DNA of 64,000 nucleotides from assembly GCA_964635375.1 (NCBI GenBank), contig CAZWOU010000015.1, positions 3,418 to 67,417 of the forward strand, read 5' to 3'. Of the stretch, positions 59,901 to 64,000 are shown piece by piece. Numbering within the stretch: position 1 is the first letter of the stretch; each line of letters opens with the position of its first letter. The position numbers and the translations under genes were made by a program. The notes below the pieces were generated by a model. It worked only from the letters and a program-made list of their open reading frames with translations. It was not told the DNA's origin and did no database searches. Source of the DNA: CAZMNY01 sp964635375. GTDB lineage: Bacteria > Planctomycetota > Planctomycetia > Pirellulales > Pirellulaceae.

Positions 59901-60756
59901 CCGAAACGTCGTAGCCGTTGGGCTTGCGCAGCATCCTAATGACGAGAACTGGAGCTACCTCGTCCGCAGCCTCAATAAACTTCAAGGCAACATCGCCAAG
60001 GAAGTGCTCATCAAACTGCTGGAAATTGAAAAGGCTCCAGCCGAACCGGAATACTACCGACAGGTCATTTTGGCAGGACTCCGTCTGCAGGATGACGGCG
60101 CAATTCACGCTGTGAACTTGCTCGAATACTGGACCGGTGAGACGTTCGTGGCCGACGAGCAACAGTGGGAAGCATCCATCCAAGCCTGCCAAGAGTGGTT
60201 CCACAAGACCCACCCGGATCAACTGGAAGCCAAACTTCCCGAGGTTTCCGCCGACGCGAAGTACCAACTGGACGAGCTGCTCAAACACCTCACCAGTGAT
60301 GCTGCCGACAAAGTCTCGCCAGAACGAGGGCATGCCGTCTTCGCGAAAGCTGACTGCTCGAAGTGCCACCGGTTCGGTAGCGAGGGCGAGTCGATGGGAC
60401 CCGATCTAACTTCGCTGCGAAAACGGTTTACGCGGCGCGAGGTTCTCGAGTCCGTGCTCTTTCCATCCCACGCGATTTCAGACCAGTACGCCGCAAAGAA
60501 CTTGGTGCTCAACGATGGACAGAAATATTCCGGTCTGGTCACTAGTGGTGGCGAAGGGGAACTGATTCTGCTCAATGCAAAAGGCGAGAAGCTCTCGATT
60601 CTTGAGAAAGACATCGATGAAATCACGCCCAGTCGGTTGTCGTCGATGCCTTCCGGCTTGCTCGACAAACTGACGCTCGAAGAGATCGCCGACCTCGTAG
60701 CCTATCTCATGAAAACCCCCAACCCCGAGGTCGCTCGGCGAATCAGCGACGACTAG
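56971..60756 (+). CDS. Giant secreted dehydrogenase-like protein with HEAT repeats and c-haem (PVC type)
   Basis: 1261 residues with a signal peptide. Residues about 25-190 form a jelly-roll like the N-domain of rhamnosidases (AEWIWSPQ, YDLYVNGRRIGSG). A six-bladed soluble-dehydrogenase-like propeller covers about 210-560 (HGPHGITLGPDGLLYIAMG, DLEVGPDGAIYFVTGG). HEAT-like repeats cover about 590-1080. A cytochrome-c domain holds CSKCH near residue 1130. The family is expanded in Planctomycetes and Verrucomicrobia and is thought to oxidise sugars, passing electrons to the haem. Confidence 0.9.
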   Translation: MRHRINHGPRCVALALFTLISSLANAQEAEWIWSPQHEKDQVPQVACHFRKTIRLTNPEEAELTIGADDRYDLYVNGRRIGSGGSSRELDEYDITRYLGRGFNTIAVRVANRNGSTAALAVRVAIKEQGGEWISYSTDGTWVTQLNPLPLWNTNLYNDRRWTKAQSFGRLGDTAPWDIEEGIAAEERTNATRFNVVKGFRVQRLLDETKTGSLIAMTFNEFGHIIASKGGGPLLLIFDSDEDGVPDKVKTYCDKVKNCQGILALNGDVFVTADGPDGPALYRLKDEDRDGTLESITTLVEFTGDSMGEHGPHGITLGPDGLLYIAMGNHSSIKGDFDESSPHSNYYAGDLLKPRYEDPGGHARGVTVPGGTVIRTDIRGASVHLVAGGLRNAYDLAFNQQGDLFTFDSDMESDIGTSWYRPTNIYQIVDGGEYGWRSGWAKWPSYYIDSLPPLADAGRGSPTGITSYNHVMFPTKYHNAMFMADWSEGRILAVRTKRQGASYTASVEEFLSGQPLNVTDLEVGPDGAIYFVTGGRTTRGGLYRVSWSGEVPEEFREFGDGITAVIRTPQLQSAWTRQKIAGLKRKIGKDWTKLLVGVARDTANPSPYRTRALDVLQLFGPPPKTDLLIELSKEKSEAIRSKAAELMGVQSDEKTGVALVSLLDDSDRTVRRKACEALSRAGQTAPVKKILKLLGSDDRAESWAARQLLEKADVDTWREEILDSENHRVFVQGSLALIITDPSRLNAAAITERFHKHVEDFVSDRDFVDMLRLMQIVLEKGGLEVAEIPKLRDALAEEFPAGDSHMNRELIRLLAYLQADAILPRVLDYLDTDAPLVDRLHVALHLRFIEDGWTSKQKLRLIEFLEETKNDEAGNSTPLYIRNVVSDFSKGLSVEDARLVLANGHRWPAAAVGSLYRLPKELDEAMIEDLIELDNKLADKNDVHFNRLKVGIVAMLSTSGDAKSLKHLRLIWMNDPERRNVVAVGLAQHPNDENWSYLVRSLNKLQGNIAKEVLIKLLEIEKAPAEPEYYRQVILAGLRLQDDGAIHAVNLLEYWTGETFVADEQQWEASIQACQEWFHKTHPDQLEAKLPEVSADAKYQLDELLKHLTSDAADKVSPERGHAVFAKADCSKCHRFGSEGESMGPDLTSLRKRFTRREVLESVLFPSHAISDQYAAKNLVLNDGQKYSGLVTSGGEGELILLNAKGEKLSILEKDIDEITPSRLSSMPSGLLDKLTLEEIADLVAYLMKTPNPEVARRISDD

Positions 60757-60920
60757 CAGGCTGCAGCTCATTTCGATAGCGAGTTGAGTCTGAGTCGGTG
60801 AGTCGATGGGCGCCCATCTCGCCCATCCGTCTTGCCACCGCCCTGGATGGCGAGTTCCACGTCCCTGCGGGAATCGCCGGGCGTGATTTGGAATCGATGT
60901 GATTGCCCATGGAGGGGACA

Positions 60921-61877
60921 ATGCAGAGACTATTTGCCATTCTGGTCGCTGGTTGTATTGCCGCAGCGGCTTGGACGTTTGTGCAGATGTTTGAGGTGCA
61001 GGGCCTCAACCTGATCAGCGTCGTACCCCGAGACGAGATTAGCGACGGACCGCTGACACAGCGGGGCGCCGGCGAGACGATTCGCGTGGCTTCCTTTAAC
61101 ATTCAGATCTTCGGACCGACCAAAGCGTCCAAACCCAAGGTGATGCACTCGCTGGCCCGAATTATTCGCCAGTTCGACCTGGTCGCTATTCAGGAAATAC
61201 GCACGATCGATCGCGATTTGCTCTATCAGCTTCTCGATCAAGTCAATGCCGACGGGCAGAAGTATGACATCGTGGCGGGTCCGAGACTGGGCCGCACCGA
61301 CAGCAAAGAACAGTTCGCCTACATCTTTGACACGAGACGCATCGAACTCGATCGCTACCAACTTTACACAGTTCAAGACCCAGAAGACCTGATTCATCGT
61401 GAACCGCTTGTCGGCTGGTTTCGCGTCCGAGGTCCCGATCCGAAACGAGCGTTCACGTTCAGTCTGATCAATGTCCACACCGATCCGGACGAAGCCAAGC
61501 AAGAGGTCGCTGCATTGCATAGCTTGTTTGACGAAGTGCGAAACGATGGCCGGGGCGAAGACGACGTGATCATGCTCGGCGATTTCAACGCGGACAACGC
61601 CACGATCATTTCGCTGGGCAGTTCGAGCGTGACAGCCTCGGTCAATAAGATGACGAACACCCGGGGTACGAAACAGTACGATAACATTCTCTTTGACGAA
61701 CGAGCGACGGAAGAATTTTCCGGACGGGCGGGCGTCTTCGATTTTCTCCGCGAATTCAATCTCACCATCGACGAAGCCCTTGAGATATCCGACCATCTGC
61801 CTGTCTGGGCGGAATTCAGTATGCAAGAGGGCGGCTACGGTCGGGTCGCCAACATCCCCAAGAACTCGCCCAAGTAA
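60921..61877 (+). CDS. Endonuclease/exonuclease/phosphatase family protein, secreted or anchored
   Basis: 318 residues from ATG 60921, preceded by GGAGGGG; upstream TTG 60903 and ATG 60909 are possible. N-terminal hydrophobic stretch (LFAILVAGCIAAAAW). EEP motifs: VASFNIQ, LVAIQEIR, HTDPDEA, MLGDFNAD, SDHLPVWAEF. Metal-dependent phosphodiesterase; DNase-like rather than sphingomyelinase by length, substrate unknown. Confidence 0.88.
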   Translation: MQRLFAILVAGCIAAAAWTFVQMFEVQGLNLISVVPRDEISDGPLTQRGAGETIRVASFNIQIFGPTKASKPKVMHSLARIIRQFDLVAIQEIRTIDRDLLYQLLDQVNADGQKYDIVAGPRLGRTDSKEQFAYIFDTRRIELDRYQLYTVQDPEDLIHREPLVGWFRVRGPDPKRAFTFSLINVHTDPDEAKQEVAALHSLFDEVRNDGRGEDDVIMLGDFNADNATIISLGSSSVTASVNKMTNTRGTKQYDNILFDERATEEFSGRAGVFDFLREFNLTIDEALEISDHLPVWAEFSMQEGGYGRVANIPKNSPK

Positions 61878-61913
61878 AAGAACTGGGCCACGGGGAAGAA
61901 CTCGGCCATGGGA
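61860..61913. repeat. Three 18-bp degenerate repeats crossing a stop codon
   Basis: Units aagaactcgcccaagtaa, aagaactgggccacgggg and aagaactcggccatggga. The first contains the last codons and TAA of the EEP gene. Confidence 0.85.
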
Positions 61914-61974
61914 AAAGGGCTGCCGCGCGCTTTCAAGTCAGCTGCGGCTTCTCCGCCCTCTCAAGCTCTCGGCA

Positions 61975-62484
61975 TCATCGTCTTGCTTCTCGCACGAGGT
62001 GATTCAGTTCCGGGAGAATGATCTTGTCCATCGCCAATTCGACAGCGGCCCGCGAACCGGGCATGGTGAGCACAACCGTTCGACCGGCTAAGCCGCCGGT
62101 CGCGCGGCTGAGCATGGAGGCCGCGCCGATTTCCTCATAGCTGAGCATCCGCAATAATTCGCCGTAGCCGGGAAGCGGTTTGTCGAGCAATGCGGAGATG
62201 GTCTCGTAAGTTTGATCGCGGTAACTGATCCCCGTTCCCCCAGTCATCAGCAGCACGTCGATCCGTTCGTCGTCCCGATAGAGTTCGAGAAGTCGTCGCA
62301 TCGGCTCCGGTTCATCCGGAATAATCTCCCGCTCGGCGACGACGTGACCAGCATCGGTTAGCCTCTGCACGATCGTTGCTCCGCCTCCGTCCGTCTCTAG
62401 AGTGCGTGTATCGCTGACGGTAATCACTGCGCAGCGGACTTGCCGTGGCGAGTCCGCTCGATGTTCACGGACCGAGTCACTCAT
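61975..62484 (-). CDS. moaB: MoaB/MogA-type molybdenum cofactor protein
   Basis: 169 residues. VITVSDTRTLETDGGG at the N-terminus and LLMTGGTGISYRDQTYE mid-protein mark the molybdopterin-binding fold; the conserved acidic residues are present. It adenylates molybdopterin or is the MoaB paralogue. No other cofactor genes are near. Confidence 0.92.
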   Translation of the reverse strand: MSDSVREHRADSPRQVRCAVITVSDTRTLETDGGGATIVQRLTDAGHVVAEREIIPDEPEPMRRLLELYRDDERIDVLLMTGGTGISYRDQTYETISALLDKPLPGYGELLRMLSYEEIGAASMLSRATGGLAGRTVVLTMPGSRAAVELAMDKIILPELNHLVREARR

Positions 62485-62624
62485 GTACTACCTCTCCTGC
62501 TGTGAACGAATTCTGGGCCATGTGGTCAAAGGCCGCCATTGTAGCATCCCGGGGCAAGGCCCTCTCAGGGGCGAAAGCAATGGAAATGGTTGACCAGCAG
62601 CTGCGAAAGTGGTATCGACGAGTA

Positions 62625-63932
62625 ATGCGAACTAACGTCGCCCACTCTTCGACTCTTCCCTTTCCGGCAAACGAACCACTCGTCCCGCGGATTTGCCGTT
62701 GCGCGAAGTTATCGCCGGTGAGATTTGTCTGCGGCAGTGTTTGTGCATTACTTTCCATGATGGCCTCAATCGGATCGGCGGACGAGTTGCTGCTTAAGGA
62801 CGGCGGCGTAATTCGCGGGACTTGGCTGAATGCTGCAGAAGAATCGCCCCAGGCGTACCGGTTCAAGACGAAGGCTGGGATACGAGTCGCGTTCCGATCT
62901 GAGCAGGTGCACGAAGCACGCGTTCAGTCGAGCAAGATAAGCGAGTACGAACGGCGGGTCCCACAGACGGCCGACCAACCCGACGCCCAATGGAAGCTGG
63001 CCCAGTGGTGTCGCGAACGGGGCCTGATGACGCGGCGCAGGGCCCACTTGGAGCGGGTCATTAAGCTCTCACCTGACCACGTCTTGGCTCGACGCGCGCT
63101 CGGTTATTCCCAAGTTGATGGCCAGTGGGTCACCCAGGCCTCGTTCTTTCGCGAGCGAGGTTACCAGTTGCACGGGGGACGTTGGCTCAGCTCGCAAGAG
63201 ATCGAGATCGAGAAGCGAAACGAAGCGGCTAAACGGGATGAGATGTCGTGGTACGTGCGGCTCAAACGCGCTCGCAAGCAGCTTGCCGCCGGACCCAATC
63301 GGGAGGCCTTGCAGACGTTTCTTTCACTTCGCGAACCGGCGGCAATCTACGGTCTGACTCGACTCTGGCGAAACGAGTCGTCCGCCATCGCGCGCCGGGT
63401 TTACGCGAGTTCGCTGGCTCAGATTTCATCCCCAGCCGCTATCGCCGCTCTGGTTAACATCGCCTTGAATGACCCCGACCTCGATGTGTTTTACGAGTGC
63501 ATGACGCGATTAAAGCGTTGCGACTCGCCCGAGGTCGTCGATGCGTTCGTCAAGGCGCTGCATAGCCCCCACAACGCCCAGATCAACCGAGCCGCAACCG
63601 CTCTTGGCCAACTTAAAGACCCGACCACAGTCGATGCCTTGATTAGCGTTCTCATCACGACCCATGTCCATGTCATGGGAAAAGGATCGCCCAATCAAGT
63701 CACGAGCACCTTCGTCAACGGGCCTGGCGTCAACGGGCCTAGCGGCGGATCCGGCATGAAGGCTGGCGACAACCGCAAAGTCATTCGCGAAGTCGTTCGT
63801 AACGAAGCCGTCCTCTCCGCGCTCGCCAGCATCACTGACGAAAGCTTCGGTTTCAATCAGCGAGCTTGGTCAACCTATTGGGACGGCCGCCGCATGAACG
63901 CAGCCATCCGCCGCCCCAATCAAGACCGCTGA
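62625..63932 (+). CDS. Extracytoplasmic HEAT-repeat protein
   Basis: About 435 residues from ATG 62625; in-frame ATGs upstream reach back into the moaB region, so the start is uncertain. A hydrophobic signal-like segment lies near residues 30-48 (FVCGSVCALLSMMASIG). A short SH3-like beta region (LLLKDGGVIRGTW) and a TPR-like stretch precede HEAT repeats (about 220-345). A Gly/Asn-rich loop includes two 15-bp repeats (63716-63745). A planctomycete family of unknown role. Confidence 0.82.
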   Translation: MRTNVAHSSTLPFPANEPLVPRICRCAKLSPVRFVCGSVCALLSMMASIGSADELLLKDGGVIRGTWLNAAEESPQAYRFKTKAGIRVAFRSEQVHEARVQSSKISEYERRVPQTADQPDAQWKLAQWCRERGLMTRRRAHLERVIKLSPDHVLARRALGYSQVDGQWVTQASFFRERGYQLHGGRWLSSQEIEIEKRNEAAKRDEMSWYVRLKRARKQLAAGPNREALQTFLSLREPAAIYGLTRLWRNESSAIARRVYASSLAQISSPAAIAALVNIALNDPDLDVFYECMTRLKRCDSPEVVDAFVKALHSPHNAQINRAATALGQLKDPTTVDALISVLITTHVHVMGKGSPNQVTSTFVNGPGVNGPSGGSGMKAGDNRKVIREVVRNEAVLSALASITDESFGFNQRAWSTYWDGRRMNAAIRRPNQDR

Positions 63933-64000
63933 GCCACTCCGGCAACTAACCTTGCCGCGCATAGCAAGGCCCCATCTCGCGACGAGGCTGCTTGCCTTGG

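Overview
The window is chromosomal DNA from a planctomycete, most likely of the Pirellulales type. It carries families typical of that phylum: a DUF1549-type cytochrome protein, pre-peptidase (PPC) repeat proteins, a 1261-residue dehydrogenase/HEAT/c-haem protein, a MoxR-DUF58-vWA-DUF4159 cluster, PQQ-type propellers and an extracytoplasmic HEAT-repeat protein. It is draft sequence with two 10-N and two 100-N gaps. No phage, insertion sequence, CRISPR array, rRNA or tRNA gene was seen.

Layout. 1-9166 (minus): six-gene operon of a TPR/gluzincin peptidase, DUF4159 protein, MoxR ATPase, DUF58 protein, BatA-like vWA protein and a large DUF4175-like protein running off the left edge. 9640-11159 (minus): VOC protein with its own terminator, then a secreted propeller. 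11482-17642 (plus): a redoxin/CxxCH/copper-monooxygenase-like/EF-hand protein, an RND exporter and two similarly built membrane-anchored coiled-coil proteins. 17844-21823: isochorismatase-ThuA fusion, S33 hydrolase, RTX protein. 21972-26389: three truncated surface-protein genes joined end to end. 26592-28059: SGNH esterase and a probably frameshifted gene. 28439-31982: helicase/exonuclease pair resembling Bacillus MrfA/MrfB (YprA/YprB). 32072-37359: SppA, a sugar phosphate isomerase-like protein, a Cys-rich secreted protein and a secretin. 37709-42177: PQQ lipoprotein, cupin and a Gly/Lys/Cys repeat protein. 42261-45335: mnmA, prfB with its programmed frameshift, and an unknown protein. 45340-50293: TonB-like protein, a small membrane ORF, gamma-glutamyltransferase and an unknown. 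50351-56658 (minus): complete oligopeptide ABC transporter. 56971-63932: giant c-type dehydrogenase, EEP hydrolase, MoaB-type protein and HEAT protein.

How genes relate. The MoxR operon is tightly overlapped and probably one complex at the membrane. The RND exporter and its downstream coiled-coil partner overlap by an ATGA, so they are probably made together. The helicase and exonuclease form one repair transcription unit. The ABC operon is a self-contained peptide importer.

Main oddities. Both 100-N gaps are flanked by identical sequence (55 bp and 48 bp), and removing N plus overlap restores a single reading frame in each case. Short tandem triplets of 13-18 bp recur at or next to stop codons or start codons of unrelated genes. 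Three strong intrinsic terminators on the plus strand have no convincing upstream coding gene and may mark small RNAs.
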